A DNA stretch of 64,000 bases from Shewanella algidipiscicola (GTDB lineage Bacteria > Pseudomonadota > Gammaproteobacteria > Enterobacterales > Shewanellaceae), in NCBI RefSeq assembly GCF_003605125.1, contig NZ_QPQT01000016.1:1-64000 (forward strand), in the 5' to 3' direction. The position numbers and the translations under genes were made by a program. Positions 54,195 through 63,153 of the stretch are shown one piece after another. The notes beneath the pieces are model-generated. The model was not told the DNA's origin. It was given only the letters and a program-made list of their open reading frames with translations, and searched no databases. The stretch's first letter is position 1, and every line of letters starts with the position of its first letter.

Positions 54195-54839
54195 TTAATC
54201 GGCGGCATAGCCCATAACATCGAGCGGTTTACTGTCGAGATAGGCTGCGCCATCTTTCATGATTAGGCGGTTTTGACTAAACCATTTAACCACGAGTGGA
54301 TAGATAGCATGCTCTTGCTCATGAACGCGCTCGGCAAGGGTTGTGGCATCATCTTCTGGGTAAATCGGCACTTTGGCTTGCAAAATAACCGGCCCAGCAT
54401 CGAGCTCAGGTGTGACAAAATGCACGCTGGCACCGTGCTGATTGTCACCGGCATCGATTGCCCGCTGGTGGGTGTGTAGCCCGGTGTATTTGGGGAGTAA
54501 AGAGGGATGAATATTGATCATTCGCCCCTCAAATTGCTGCACAAACTCATCGGTTAATATCCGCATAAAGCCTGCCAGTACGATAAGATCGGGTTGATAC
54601 TTATCGATAGCTTGCTTCAGGCGAATATCATAATCGCTACGGGTTTCACCTTGGTGCGCTATCACACAACTGGTATCTATCTCACTGTGATGGGCACGTA
54701 CAAGGCCATAAGCATCGGGTTTATTACTGATAACACCAACGACTTCGGCATGTACATTGTCATCACAGCCATCGATAACGGCTTGTAAATTACTGCCATT
54801 ACCTGAGATTAAAACTAATACGCGACAGCACTGGGGCAT
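54195..54839 (-). CDS. purN: phosphoribosylglycinamide formyltransferase 1
   Basis: A 214-residue GAR transformylase using 10-formyl-tetrahydrofolate in the third step of purine synthesis. Motifs: LISGNGSNLQAVID at the start, LAGFMRILT, catalytic INIHPSLLPKYTGLHTH and HFVTPELDAGPVI. It overlaps the purM stop by one base, so the pair is cotranslated. The order purM-purN is as in E. coli. Confidence 0.96.
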   Translation of the reverse strand: MPQCCRVLVLISGNGSNLQAVIDGCDDNVHAEVVGVISNKPDAYGLVRAHHSEIDTSCVIAHQGETRSDYDIRLKQAIDKYQPDLIVLAGFMRILTDEFVQQFEGRMINIHPSLLPKYTGLHTHQRAIDAGDNQHGASVHFVTPELDAGPVILQAKVPIYPEDDATTLAERVHEQEHAIYPLVVKWFSQNRLIMKDGAAYLDSKPLDVMGYAAD

Positions 54840-55876
54840 TAGATGATCTCCACTTGCTCTTCGTCGCCATTGCGGCTAGCAATGTCACCGATTAGCCAAG
54901 CGTTTTCACCTTCGGCTTTTAGTAAACTTAAAGCACTGTCTACTTGATCTTGTGGCAAGGCGATAATCATGCCCACGCCACAGTTAAAGGTACGGTACAT
55001 CTCAAATTCGGCGATGTTGCCATTGACCATTAACCAGTTAAATACGGTTGGCCACTGCCAAGAATCACCTTTAACCACAGCTTTGGCGGTATCAGGCAGT
55101 ACGCGTGGGATATTTTCCCAGAATCCACCGCCAGTAATGTGTGCCATGGCGTGGATATCACTTTGCTCAAGCAGCTTTAGTAGCGGCTTAACGTAAATTT
55201 TGGTCGGCTCGAGTAGGTGATCGATAAGCGGCTTACCATCAAGGTCTTGCTGCGGATCGGCTTGGCTTACTTCAAGCACCTTACGAATAAGCGAGTAACC
55301 ATTTGAGTGCGGGCCGCTCGAACCTAAAGCGATAAGTGCATCACCGGCGACCACTTTAGAGCCGTCTAGCACATCTTCTTTTTCAACTACGCCAACACAG
55401 AAACCGGCCAGATCGTAATCTTCGCCTTCATACATGCCAGGCATTTCAGCGGTTTCACCACCGATCAATGCACAACCTGATTGGGCACAACCTTCGGCAA
55501 TACCATTGACGACAGAGGTTGCCGTTGCAACATCCAGTTTGCCAGTGGCGTAGTAATCGAGGAAGAACAGTGGCTCTGCGCCGGCAACGATTAAATCGTT
55601 CACGCACATGGCCACTAAATCAACACCGACACTGTCGTGTTTTTTGTAATCGATGGCCAGTCTAAGCTTGGTACCTACACCATCGGTGCCAGAAACAAGA
55701 ACTGGATGTTTGTACTTAGTTGGTAGCTCGCAAAGGGCACCAAAGCCACCGAGGTTGCCCATAACTTCTGGGCGGTGGGTACGTTTTACAGCAGATTTGA
55801 TATTGTCTACCAGGGCGTTGCCTGCGTCGATATCAACACCTGCGTCTTTATAGCTTAGTTGGGTAGGAGTGCTCAC
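54839..55876 (-). CDS. purM: phosphoribosylformylglycinamidine cyclo-ligase
   Basis: A 345-residue enzyme, the same length as E. coli PurM, closing the imidazole ring of AIR. It shows [43 protein letters not shown] and LTGGGF-type [16 protein letters not shown]. The start is GTG at 55876 with GAGGA upstream, which matches homologues better than the ATG at 55897. I saw no clear PurR box in the 212-base region shared with divergent upp. Confidence 0.96.
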   Translation of the reverse strand: MSTPTQLSYKDAGVDIDAGNALVDNIKSAVKRTHRPEVMGNLGGFGALCELPTKYKHPVLVSGTDGVGTKLRLAIDYKKHDSVGVDLVAMCVNDLIVAGAEPLFFLDYYATGKLDVATATSVVNGIAEGCAQSGCALIGGETAEMPGMYEGEDYDLAGFCVGVVEKEDVLDGSKVVAGDALIALGSSGPHSNGYSLIRKVLEVSQADPQQDLDGKPLIDHLLEPTKIYVKPLLKLLEQSDIHAMAHITGGGFWENIPRVLPDTAKAVVKGDSWQWPTVFNWLMVNGNIAEFEMYRTFNCGVGMIIALPQDQVDSALSLLKAEGENAWLIGDIASRNGDEEQVEII

Positions 55877-56088
55877 GGAGGATCCTCTCGGGTACATCGT
55901 TATTGGATTTTTATGCGCCGCATTCTATCAGTTTGTGGAGGCGCTCGAAAGTGATGATTTTGAATATTGAAACGGACTTAGCTCACGATTTACCGTGTTT
56001 ATAAAACTTTATGTTTTCCAATTTGGACAAATCTACTAAAATCGGTGCAATTTGCTCAAAAAACACAAATATGCATCAGGAGAAAACG

Positions 56089-56715
56089 ATGAAAGTAGTC
56101 GAAGTTAAACACCCTTTGGTCCGTCATAAAATTGGATTAATGCGTGAAGGGGATATTAGTACTAAGCGTTTTCGCGAGTTAGCAGCAGAAGTAGGAAGCT
56201 TATTAACCTATGAAGCGACCGCAGACTTTGAAACTGAGAAAGTGACCATTGACGGTTGGAATGGTCCAGTTGAAATCGATCAAATCAAAGGTAAAAAAGT
56301 CACTGTAGTGCCTATTTTACGTGCGGGTTTAGGCATGATGGATGGTGTACTTGAGCATGTACCGAGTGCGCGTATTTCGGTAGTTGGTCTTTACCGCGAC
56401 GAAGAAACCTTGCAGCCAGTGACTTACTTTGAAAAGTTAGCCAGCAACATGCATGAGCGTATCGCGCTTGTGGTCGACCCTATGTTGGCAACGGGCGGGT
56501 CAATGATCGCCACTATCGACTTATTAAAAGCCCGTGGTTGCACCTCAATTAAAGCCTTGGTGTTGGTCGCTGCGCCAGAAGGTGTTGCTGCACTAGAGAA
56601 AGCCCATCCTGATATCGAGCTATTTACTGCATCTATCGATGATTGCCTCAACGAGCAAGGTTATATCTTGCCAGGTCTGGGTGATGCTGGTGATAAAATT
56701 TTCGGCACTAAATAA
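56089..56715 (+). CDS. upp: uracil phosphoribosyltransferase
   Basis: A 208-residue enzyme (as in E. coli) making UMP from uracil and PRPP. It begins [19 protein letters not shown] and has the PRPP loop [11 protein letters not shown] and C-terminal [19 protein letters not shown] precedes the ATG. It is divergent from purM; by family knowledge upp is often linked to uraA, but no uracil permease is found here. A terminator follows. Confidence 0.97.
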   Translation: MKVVEVKHPLVRHKIGLMREGDISTKRFRELAAEVGSLLTYEATADFETEKVTIDGWNGPVEIDQIKGKKVTVVPILRAGLGMMDGVLEHVPSARISVVGLYRDEETLQPVTYFEKLASNMHERIALVVDPMLATGGSMIATIDLLKARGCTSIKALVLVAAPEGVAALEKAHPDIELFTASIDDCLNEQGYILPGLGDAGDKIFGTK

Positions 56716-56744
56716 CATGCGGACGGTGTAAACCGTTTGGCAAT

Positions 56745-56781
56745 AAAAAAATCCGATGCCATTGGTGATCGGATTTTTTTT
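56745..56781. terminator. terminator shared by upp and the acetyltransferase gene
   Basis: A 13-bp stem (56745-56757 with 56768-56780) with a 10-base loop, A run before and T run after. It can serve upp on the plus strand and the gene ending at 56832 on the minus strand. Confidence 0.9.
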
Positions 56782-56831
56782 ATTTTATTGTGTGCTATCG
56801 AGTCTGCTATTGAGCCCTAATGATTGCACGA

Positions 56832-57449
56832 TTAGGCTTTATCTCTTCTGTCGCCAATCACCTTAGCCGGATTACCCGCCACAATCGCATAATCAGGCAC
56901 ATTTTTAGTGACGATACAGCCCATGCCGACCACGGCGCAGTTGCCAATCGTGACACCATCGACGATGCCGGCCTGAGCTCCTATCCATACATCTTTGCCG
57001 ATAACGATGCCCTTTGAGTGGGCATTTTGCTGGTAGATGGGCATGGTGGGCGATATGCCATGATTAAAGGCGTAAATGGTGACGTTATTGGCGATGCGGG
57101 TTTGGTCGCCAATAATAATTTTGCCACGTCCACCATCGAGCGAGCAGCCGTGATTGATCGCCACCTCGCGACCTAAAATGATCGGCCCATGTAAAAAACA
57201 ATCGGCGGCTATCATGCATTGGTCGCCAATAATAATATCGCGCCCGGGCTCAGCAAACAGCTGCGCCTGTGGCGCAATAAAGCAGTGCTCACCTATGCTA
57301 ACGGTTTCAACCGCCATCAGGTGCTGTTGAATGGCTGCTTGCCAGGGTTGAGCCCAGCTTAAATGTTTCGGCTTAAGTGAAAAATAGAGCCAAGGCATGT
57401 AAGCGAGACGCTGTTTGTGTTGGGCTTGATAATCGATAATGTCAGTCAT
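56832..57449 (-). CDS. hexapeptide-repeat O-acetyltransferase
   Basis: A 205-residue left-handed beta-helix protein with repeated hexapeptides (IIIGDQCMIAADCFL, REVAINHGCSLDGG, GIVIGKDVWIGAQAGIVDGVTIGNCAVVGMGC) and the terminal VAGNPAKVIG. This is the maltose/galactoside acetyltransferase group. The catalytic histidine is probably in YAFNHGIS. The acceptor sugar or antibiotic cannot be told. It lies two bases after trmO on the same strand. Confidence 0.87.
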   Translation of the reverse strand: MTDIIDYQAQHKQRLAYMPWLYFSLKPKHLSWAQPWQAAIQQHLMAVETVSIGEHCFIAPQAQLFAEPGRDIIIGDQCMIAADCFLHGPIILGREVAINHGCSLDGGRGKIIIGDQTRIANNVTIYAFNHGISPTMPIYQQNAHSKGIVIGKDVWIGAQAGIVDGVTIGNCAVVGMGCIVTKNVPDYAIVAGNPAKVIGDRRDKA

Positions 57450-57451
57450 GG

Positions 57452-58189
57452 TCAGTCATCTAAACAGGGTTTTTGCACATTGGAAGGGCGGATCGCCTCC
57501 ACGTGAATGGCACCATCAATCGCTCGCCAGAGAATATCTAAATCGTAGAGCGCCACCTGATATTGCTTGGGATCGGCCTTGGCTTTTTTATAAGCTGGAC
57601 GTGGATCTTGGGCTAGTACTCCTTCAATAATGGCTTGCAAGTTAGGGTACTGGCTTTGCTGGTAATGGCTCAGTTGCTGCTGCACGGTATCGGTAAAATG
57701 CACCTCGGCTAACACTGGCGCGTCATGGGCGATACCGCCTTGGGCATCATCAATCGCATCTGAAAAAGGGATGTAAGGTTTAATGTCTATGATGGGCGTT
57801 CCATCGAGCAGATCCATTGCTGAGATCTCAAGCATCACTTTGCCTTTTTGTTGGTGGATCCCATGCAGTTTCACTACCGATTGCCCGATGCCATTAGGGC
57901 GAAACGTGGATCGAGTGGCAAACACCCCTAGCTTTTCATTGCCGCCTAACCTTGGCGGTCTAACCGTGGTTTTCCAACCTTGAGCTAAGTTTTCATGAAA
58001 GCTAAATAACAGCCAAATATGCGAGTATTGCTCTAATCCACGCACGGTATCGATATGATTAAATGGAGGCTGTAGTTCGACAAACCCCCTAGCGGCACTG
58101 ACCAGCCCTGGTTGTCTTGGAATGCCGAATTTTTGTTTATAAGGGGTGTGGCAAATGGCCACCGCCTGAATTTTGCTGCTAAAAGTCAT
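57452..58189 (-). CDS. trmO: tRNA m6t6A37 methyltransferase TrmO
   Basis: A 245-residue homologue of E. coli TrmO (YaeB/TsaA): AICHTPYKQKFGIPRQPGLV at the start, RGLEQYSHIWLLFSFH, ATRSTFRPNGIGQSVVKL, DLLDGTPIIDIKPYIPFSD and QDPRPAYKK. It adds a methyl group from SAM to t6A at position 37 of threonine tRNAs. It is upstream of the acetyltransferase gene with a two-base gap, so the two form an operon. Confidence 0.94.
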   Translation of the reverse strand: MTFSSKIQAVAICHTPYKQKFGIPRQPGLVSAARGFVELQPPFNHIDTVRGLEQYSHIWLLFSFHENLAQGWKTTVRPPRLGGNEKLGVFATRSTFRPNGIGQSVVKLHGIHQQKGKVMLEISAMDLLDGTPIIDIKPYIPFSDAIDDAQGGIAHDAPVLAEVHFTDTVQQQLSHYQQSQYPNLQAIIEGVLAQDPRPAYKKAKADPKQYQVALYDLDILWRAIDGAIHVEAIRPSNVQKPCLDD

Positions 58190-58302
58190 TCAACTCGCTC
58201 GGTTAACCGCAAGATAATATGAAGCTTGGCTTCATCGGTAAAGGGCAGGGAACTAAAGCCTGATTGATAAGGCTTTAGTTTACCTTGACTCCTGCCAAGG
58301 TT

Positions 58303-58689
58303 TTATTTGTCTGTGTTGGTTTGAATCAGAATGGCTTGGCCTACGCACAAGGTTTGAGTTACGCAGGTTTTGCTGGGTTGGTCAAACATCACGCATCGTT
58401 TAATGAGCAGACCATTGGCGCCTTTATCGGCGGCGGCGTAGCGTGCTGCTGTGCGTGCTGCTCCCATGGAGGCAGGCGCATCATTTGGGCGCTCTTGGCA
58501 AGATTCGCCCTCGACCATACCTTTGAGTTCATAAGGCACTGTTGGCTCAGTACCCTCTGGATAGAGGGTGACCTCTCCCACTTTAAAATAGTCGTTAATG
58601 GCTTGGCCATCTAAATTGCTATTAAAAGTGTATTCACTGGCGCAACCAGCAAGGAGTAAAGCAAATAGGGCAAGGGTGATTTTTTTCAT
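58303..58689 (-). CDS. rcsF: RcsF-like outer-membrane lipoprotein
   Basis: A 128-residue lipoprotein with lipobox LLAGC (Cys about 16) and a C-terminal domain like RcsF: KGMVEGESCQ, DAPASMGAARTAARYAAADKGANGLLIKRC and TQTLCVGQAILI. Four cysteines in the mature domain match the two disulfides of E. coli RcsF, which senses envelope damage. The N-terminal linker is shorter and less proline-rich than in E. coli. Adjacent trmO and rcsF also occur together in E. coli. Confidence 0.85.
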   Translation of the reverse strand: MKKITLALFALLLAGCASEYTFNSNLDGQAINDYFKVGEVTLYPEGTEPTVPYELKGMVEGESCQERPNDAPASMGAARTAARYAAADKGANGLLIKRCVMFDQPSKTCVTQTLCVGQAILIQTNTDK

Positions 58690-60238
58690 GCTAATGGCCT
58701 GTGTATGTTGTGGCAGTCAAATGTCAATTCATCATTCACATTGTACTGTTTAAGGTAGAAATACTACCGTTTTAGTTAAGCTTGATAAAGTTGTTGTTGG
58801 TGATTGTTCTCATCTATCTTAATCATAAGTGGAAAAATGGCTTTGAACGAGATCGATAAGACACCTTAAAAATAACCAGCTTGATTTAACTTGGTGTATC
58901 GCCTGCGTGAAATTATTGAGCTTCTGACGGTGAACGGGATAAGCCATGAGCGGGGGCGAATAAACCATATTTGCGTATGTGAGTGTAAAATTGGCCTTGT
59001 AAGCGTCGTCTATATTGTCGCGGCCCCATTATTTTTCTCGTGTTAATAATAGTCTTAAGTTAACGATTGGCCGTGATGTTATATCGATTATGATTCAGTA
59101 ATAACAGGCGTAAAGTGGGGTTGTAGCGGCATGAAAGCGTGTAGGTAAATTATCCGCTTCAAATTTTAATGTGTAAACACCATAGTGACATTAAGCGCGG
59201 CTCATCTGAAAAGCTATGTCCATCCATTGACCATTAACACAGCCCATTAACACAGCCCCTAATTCAACGCCAAAGTGAAAGACTTTAAATAAATATAGAT
59301 ATTGGCGTTATGGGGCGAACAAGACATTGCCGATCACTGTCCTATATGCCATGTCTATGTGCCGTTTCATCGGGATAAATTCATCGATGATTCATTTATG
59401 GATCGATTCACTACTCGAGGTGATATTATTAAACCCCTGCACTTATTAAGTGTATTAATGCATTTGTCTTGTGAATCTCTTTATTTTTATCTGTGGTCAG
59501 TCACATTTGTAGGCGCTGAACTGTCAGCATTGCCATCATCTATAGATAGAGGAGGGCAATGCTAGCGATAACAACCCGATTATTGGACATTCGAGTGTGA
59601 TGAACCGACTGGCAGTTTTAACATGGTTGATAACTCGCTTTTTCTATGTTGATTCACTTCATTGCTTCAATCAATATCAACACCTTTTATATTGACTTTA
59701 TATGGGTTTCATTAGTTATGTTTCACCATTTGTCATAAAGTTATGATGACTGTTTTCGTTTGTCTCTAATACTGCGGTAAGCGCTAAAGTCGTCTTGTTA
59801 GGGTCGTTATCATGCTGGTAATTTTGCAGTCCTGAGTGTCCTAATAATTAGTCTCTATCGCTATTCCCCTTGACCATTTACCATAGGAATACCTTGTCGC
59901 AACGATAATTTAAGGCATATATATCAACAGTATAACTGTCTGTTGATGTCTAGTGTAATGTGTTATTGCTAGATTCCACAGCCACGTGTGAGCAGGGCTT
60001 CTCAGGTGTCTTATTTTTACTTGGTATTGATTTAAAAGTAAAAGGACTTAGATTTAGAAAGCAATCACCCTCTCGACAATAACCCATTTTAAATTAGCTA
60101 GAGAAGTTGAGTCCATGTATGCAGTGATTAAATGGCGTGGGTATAAGATTTTTGCTAAAAGTTATTATTGGAGATATCTGAACGAGGGATAAAAAGAATA
60201 TTAGCAACGCTTAATTTGCTTAGTATACTGTTTCTTAT
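58690..60238. other. 1.55-kb gene-poor region between rcsF and hns
   Basis: No gene is supported. It holds a 13-bp direct repeat (59231-59243 and 59244-59256, CCATTAACACAGC), an inverted repeat AGCATTGCC/GGCAATGCT (59526-59563), a Pho-box-like TTGTCATAAAGTTATGAT (59732-59749), and a palindrome ATCAACAG/CTGTTGAT (59923-59947). Open frames at 59302-59565 and 60115-60192 (25 codons) lack recognisable similarity. This may be the remains of lost genes or an H-NS-bound AT-rich region. Confidence 0.5.
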
Positions 60239-60270
60239 AAAAAACAAGCCAACGCATAAACGTTGGCTTG
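60239..60270 (-). terminator. terminator of hns
   Basis: CAAGCCAACG and CGTTGGCTTG (60245-60254 and 60261-60270) form a 10-bp stem; on the minus strand it is followed by a six-T run. Confidence 0.88.
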
Positions 60271-60318
60271 CTGCTATTAAATCACTGCTCATGCTCTCGG
60301 CAATGTTCGTTTGTGCGA

Positions 60319-60711
60319 CTAGATAAGAAACTCTTCTAGGCTGCGGCCTTTTTCTAATTCATTTTTAAATACGGTTGGCGTTCGACCTTGACCTGTCCAA
60401 GTGATGGTTTCACCATCGACTTCGATTTTATATTTAGGTGGACGAGGTGCGCGTTTTTTCGGTGCACTTTTAGCAGCTACAGCGCCTAAATCATCAACTG
60501 ATAAACCAACGGCTTCCATTTGAAGACGGATCTCTTCAATTTTTGCATTGCGTTCAGCGATAGCTGCGCTTTCTTCTTCAGCCTGCTTCTCTTTATCGGT
60601 AATAATCTTTTCTAGTTTGCTGGCAACATCTTTTAAGTCTTCTACTGATAACTCTTTTACCGCAGCTTTAAAACGACGGCCATGCGTCAATATATCTAGA
60701 AATTCGCTCAT
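60319..60711 (-). CDS. hns: H-NS family nucleoid protein
   Basis: A 130-residue H-NS homologue. The N-terminal helical oligomerisation part (about 1-75) starts MSEFLDILTHGRRFKAAVKEL and includes a coiled coil with many Glu/Ala/Lys. A linker rich in Ala/Lys/Pro follows. The DNA-binding domain (about 90-130) has the signature TWTGQGRTPTVF. It silences AT-rich DNA. ATG at 60711 matches homologues; a GTG at 60726 is in frame but less likely. The upstream 320 bases are AT-rich. Confidence 0.94.
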   Translation of the reverse strand: MSEFLDILTHGRRFKAAVKELSVEDLKDVASKLEKIITDKEKQAEEESAAIAERNAKIEEIRLQMEAVGLSVDDLGAVAAKSAPKKRAPRPPKYKIEVDGETITWTGQGRTPTVFKNELEKGRSLEEFLI

Positions 60712-60935
60712 ATTATGGTGTCCCACTTAAATATAATTGTGAATAGGATTTCAGTGATAATAATAGAAACTAATACCGTCTTAATCAAACGAATTAAATA
60801 ATTATTTTGCTATATATAGTCATTTTATTAATGCAGAGTCTAATTTCATTAAAATTGATGGGGAAAAGTGAACGTAGTCCCTTTTATATTGACGTTTTGT
60901 GTCATTTTTCGTTTGTAGATTTCTCGTTGCGTTCT

Positions 60936-60955
60936 TGTTGACGTTAACGTCAACA
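60936..60955. promoter_or_regulatory. perfect 20-bp palindrome, probable LiuR-type operator of etfBA
   Basis: TGTTGACGTTAACGTCAACA reads the same on both strands. Its core ACGTTAACGT with outer TTG/CAA fits what I recall of LiuR (MerR family, branched-chain amino acid and fatty acid catabolism) sites in gammaproteobacteria. It overlaps a -35-like TTGACG and its spacer. Confidence 0.6.
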
Positions 60956-60966
60956 GCACGTAAAGT
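60938..60966 (+). promoter_or_regulatory. probable etfBA promoter
   Basis: TTGACG (60938-60943), a 17-base spacer and TAAAGT (60961-60966). The palindromic operator covers the -35 and much of the spacer, the usual placement for control by MerR-type regulators. Confidence 0.45.
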
Positions 60967-61037
60967 GGCTTAAGTTTGTGATAGTTTTGCTATGCACTTT
61001 TTTATTCAACATAAAAAGATAGTAAGAAGGAAGCCTT

Positions 61038-61787
61038 ATGAAAGTATTGGTGCCAGTTAAACGCGTCGTCGATGCCAATGTGAAGGTCAGAGTGAATGCT
61101 GACAATAGCAACGTCGATACCGCAAATCTTAAAATGGCGATTAACCCATTTTGTGAAATTGCCGTAGAAGAAGCGGTTCGGTTAAAAGAAGCGGGTATTG
61201 TCACTGAAATCGTCGTGGCAACTATAGGCCCTAAGGCTGCCCAAGAGCAACTGCGAACCGCCATGGCATTGGGTGCCGATCGTGGTATTCATGTCGAAAC
61301 TGACGAAGCACTCGCGCCGCTTTCCATTGCCAAGCTGCTTAATGCGATTCAGGCCCAAGAGCAAGCGCAGCTTATTTTACTGGGCAAGCAATCTATTGAC
61401 GGCGATAACAATCAGACCGGCCAGATGTTGGCAGCATTAGCTGGCATGCCGCAAGCGACTTTTGCTTCAGAGGTGAAGGTCGAGGGTGACACTGTGGTGG
61501 TGACTCGCGAAATCGACGGCGGACTACAAACGTTGAAGATGCCACTGCCAGCTATCATTACGACAGATCTACGTTTGAACGAGCCTCGTTACGCCAAATT
61601 ACCCAATATTATGAAAGCAAAACGCAAACCACTGGAGACCATCACTGTCGACAGTCTTGGCGTTGAGCTAAAGCAACATCAAAACGTGTTAAAAGTCACT
61701 CCACCTGCACAGCGTAAGGCGGGCGTGATGGTGGCTTCTGTTGAGGAGCTGGTTGAAAAGCTAAAAAATGAAGCGAAGGTGATCTAA
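61038..61787 (+). CDS. etfB: electron transfer flavoprotein, beta subunit
   Basis: A 249-residue ETF beta subunit: [38 protein letters not shown], and the AMP/recognition region [30 protein letters not shown], then [25 protein letters not shown]. It forms a heterodimer with EtfA that carries electrons from acyl-CoA dehydrogenases to ETF-ubiquinone oxidoreductase. GAAGG lies upstream of the ATG. It overlaps etfA by one base. Confidence 0.97.
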   Translation: MKVLVPVKRVVDANVKVRVNADNSNVDTANLKMAINPFCEIAVEEAVRLKEAGIVTEIVVATIGPKAAQEQLRTAMALGADRGIHVETDEALAPLSIAKLLNAIQAQEQAQLILLGKQSIDGDNNQTGQMLAALAGMPQATFASEVKVEGDTVVVTREIDGGLQTLKMPLPAIITTDLRLNEPRYAKLPNIMKAKRKPLETITVDSLGVELKQHQNVLKVTPPAQRKAGVMVASVEELVEKLKNEAKVI

Positions 61788-62710
61788 TGGCGATTCTAGT
61801 AATAGCAGAACATGATAACGCGAGTCTAAAACTAGACACGGCCAAAGTGGTAGCGTGTGCACACCAAATTGGTAGCGATGTGGATCTATTAGTCGCCGGT
61901 GAAAACTGTGCCACTGTGGCCCAGGCGGCTAAGCAATTGAGCGGTGTGCGCAATGTGTTAGTGGCTGACAATGGCGCTTATGCCCATGGCATCGCCGAAA
62001 ACTTAGGGGCGCTAGTGGTCTCTATCGCCAACGATTATCAACATATTTTGGCTTCGGCCTCGAGCCTAGGTAAAGATGTGCTTCCTCGCGTGGCTGCCTT
62101 GCTTGATGTGGCACAACTGTCTGAAGTGGTTGAAGTGGTCAGTGAAGATACCTTTGTGCGCCCAATTTATGCTGGTAGCGCGATGGCAACCGTGCAGAGT
62201 TTAGATGCCATCAAGGTGATGACGGTACGCGTGAGTGCATTTGACGCCGTAAGCAATGATGGCGCAGCAGCCGAGCAAAGTCTTGGTGGTGTTTTTACCA
62301 GTAATGTTGAATTTGTCTCACAAACATTGACTGAATCAGAGCGCCCAGATTTAGGCGCTGCATCGGTTGTGGTGTCGGGCGGCCGTGCAATGGGCAGTGC
62401 TGAGAATTTTGCGATATTAGAGCAGCTTGCCGATAAATTGGGTGGCGCTTTAGGGGCATCTCGTGCGGCGGTGGATGCGGGTTATGTGCCTAACGATCTG
62501 CAAGTGGGACAAACGGGTAAGATTGTTGCGCCAGATCTGTACATTGCCGTTGGGATCTCGGGTGCGATTCAACACCTGGCTGGGATGAAGGATTCTAAGG
62601 TGATTGTGGCTATCAACAAGGATCCAGAAGCGCCTATTTTCCAAGTGGCCGATTATGGTTTAGAAGCCGATCTGTTTGATGCAGTACCTAAGTTAGTGGC
62701 ACTTCTTTAA
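61787..62710 (+). CDS. etfA: electron transfer flavoprotein, alpha subunit
   Basis: A 307-residue ETF alpha subunit. The N-terminal half is Rossmann-like, and the FAD-binding C-terminal domain (about 185-305) shows VVSGGRAMGS, ASRAAVDAGYVPNDLQVGQTGKIVAPDLYIAVGISGAIQHLAGM and the AINKDPEAPIFQVADYGL signature. Start ATG overlaps the etfB stop as TAATG. A strong terminator follows at 62779. Confidence 0.97.
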   Translation: MAILVIAEHDNASLKLDTAKVVACAHQIGSDVDLLVAGENCATVAQAAKQLSGVRNVLVADNGAYAHGIAENLGALVVSIANDYQHILASASSLGKDVLPRVAALLDVAQLSEVVEVVSEDTFVRPIYAGSAMATVQSLDAIKVMTVRVSAFDAVSNDGAAAEQSLGGVFTSNVEFVSQTLTESERPDLGAASVVVSGGRAMGSAENFAILEQLADKLGGALGASRAAVDAGYVPNDLQVGQTGKIVAPDLYIAVGISGAIQHLAGMKDSKVIVAINKDPEAPIFQVADYGLEADLFDAVPKLVALL

Positions 62711-62758
62711 TTAATTGTAAGTACTTAGTGAAGGTCTTGGTGTTCATTTAAAACTTAG

Positions 62759-62774
62759 TGTGATATAGATCACG
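62759..62774. promoter_or_regulatory. CRP-binding-site-like sequence
   Basis: TGTGA-TATAGA-TCACG matches the CRP consensus in 9 of 10 key bases. It stands between the etfA stop and the etf terminator. It could serve the downstream riboswitch transcript: its centre is about 60 bases upstream of a start site expected from TTTTAT at 62815-62820. Confidence 0.5.
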
Positions 62775-62778
62775 TTGG

Positions 62779-62819
62779 GCGGCTTTAAGGTAGCATCCTT
62801 AAAGCCGCTTGTGTTTTTA
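62779..62819 (+). terminator. terminator of etfBA
   Basis: GCGGCTTTAAGG (62779-62790) pairs perfectly with CCTTAAAGCCGC (62797-62808) around a 6-base loop, then TTGTGTTTTTAT. Confidence 0.9.
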
Positions 62820-62855
62820 TGTGCGTCACGCCTGCCGATAGTGACATTGGTAGGC

Positions 62856-63077
62856 GTCCTGAGACGTAGAGGTGCATTAAATATTAGTAGTATTCGTTAG
62901 GGTGATGCCGTATAGCGAATAGGAAAGGATTTGATGCCGAAGTGGTTGAGTTCATCAAAGTTCACTGCTGGGGCTGTCATCGAATAGAGGCAGCACTGCC
63001 ATAGTGCTTTTTATCCGGAATGATAAAAAGAAGGTATACCGACAACTGGTATCACTATGGAGCGCTACTGATAGGAC
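62856..63077 (+). ncRNA. lysine riboswitch (L box)
   Basis: The conserved pieces of the lysine riboswitch occur in order: GTAGAGGTGC (62866-62875), GGGTGATGCCG, AGGAAAGG, GATGCCGAAGTGG, CACTGCTGGGGCTGTC, AGAGGCAGCACTGCC and GGAGCGCTACT (63059-63069). The P1 stem is visible as GTAG/CTAC (62866-62869 with 63065-63068), extended by GTCCT/AGGAC (62856-62860 with 63073-63077). No poly-T terminator lies between it and the gene at 63154, so control of translation is more likely than termination. Confidence 0.9.
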
Positions 63078-63153
63078 AGGTGTAATATCTTTTGCTATAT
63101 CCCACCAGTTCAGTTGCCCTCCATTCGTATTTTAACGAAGACAATATAAAACA

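Larger units (their letters stand above)
60712..61037. other. divergent control region of hns and etfBA
   Basis: A 326-base AT-rich region with the likely hns promoter and the etfBA operator-promoter at 60936-60966. No gene was seen. Confidence 0.55.

Noticed and set aside
55877..56088. PurR operator between purM and upp
   Set aside because: Looked for a palindrome around CGTTTG/CAAACG; none found in this divergent region.
38663..58689. Overlapping long antisense frames inside purM, asnB, nagD and M28 genes
   Set aside because: Each lies within a gene with strong family similarity on the other strand and shows no motif of its own.
59302..59565. Open frame of 87 codons in the rcsF-hns spacer
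   Set aside because: Begins with TTG without ribosome site, no similarity recognised, and no conserved context.
60115..60192. 25-codon frame beginning ATGTATGCAGTG
   Set aside because: Basic and aromatic-rich product could be a real small protein, but ribosome site is poor and nothing else supports it.
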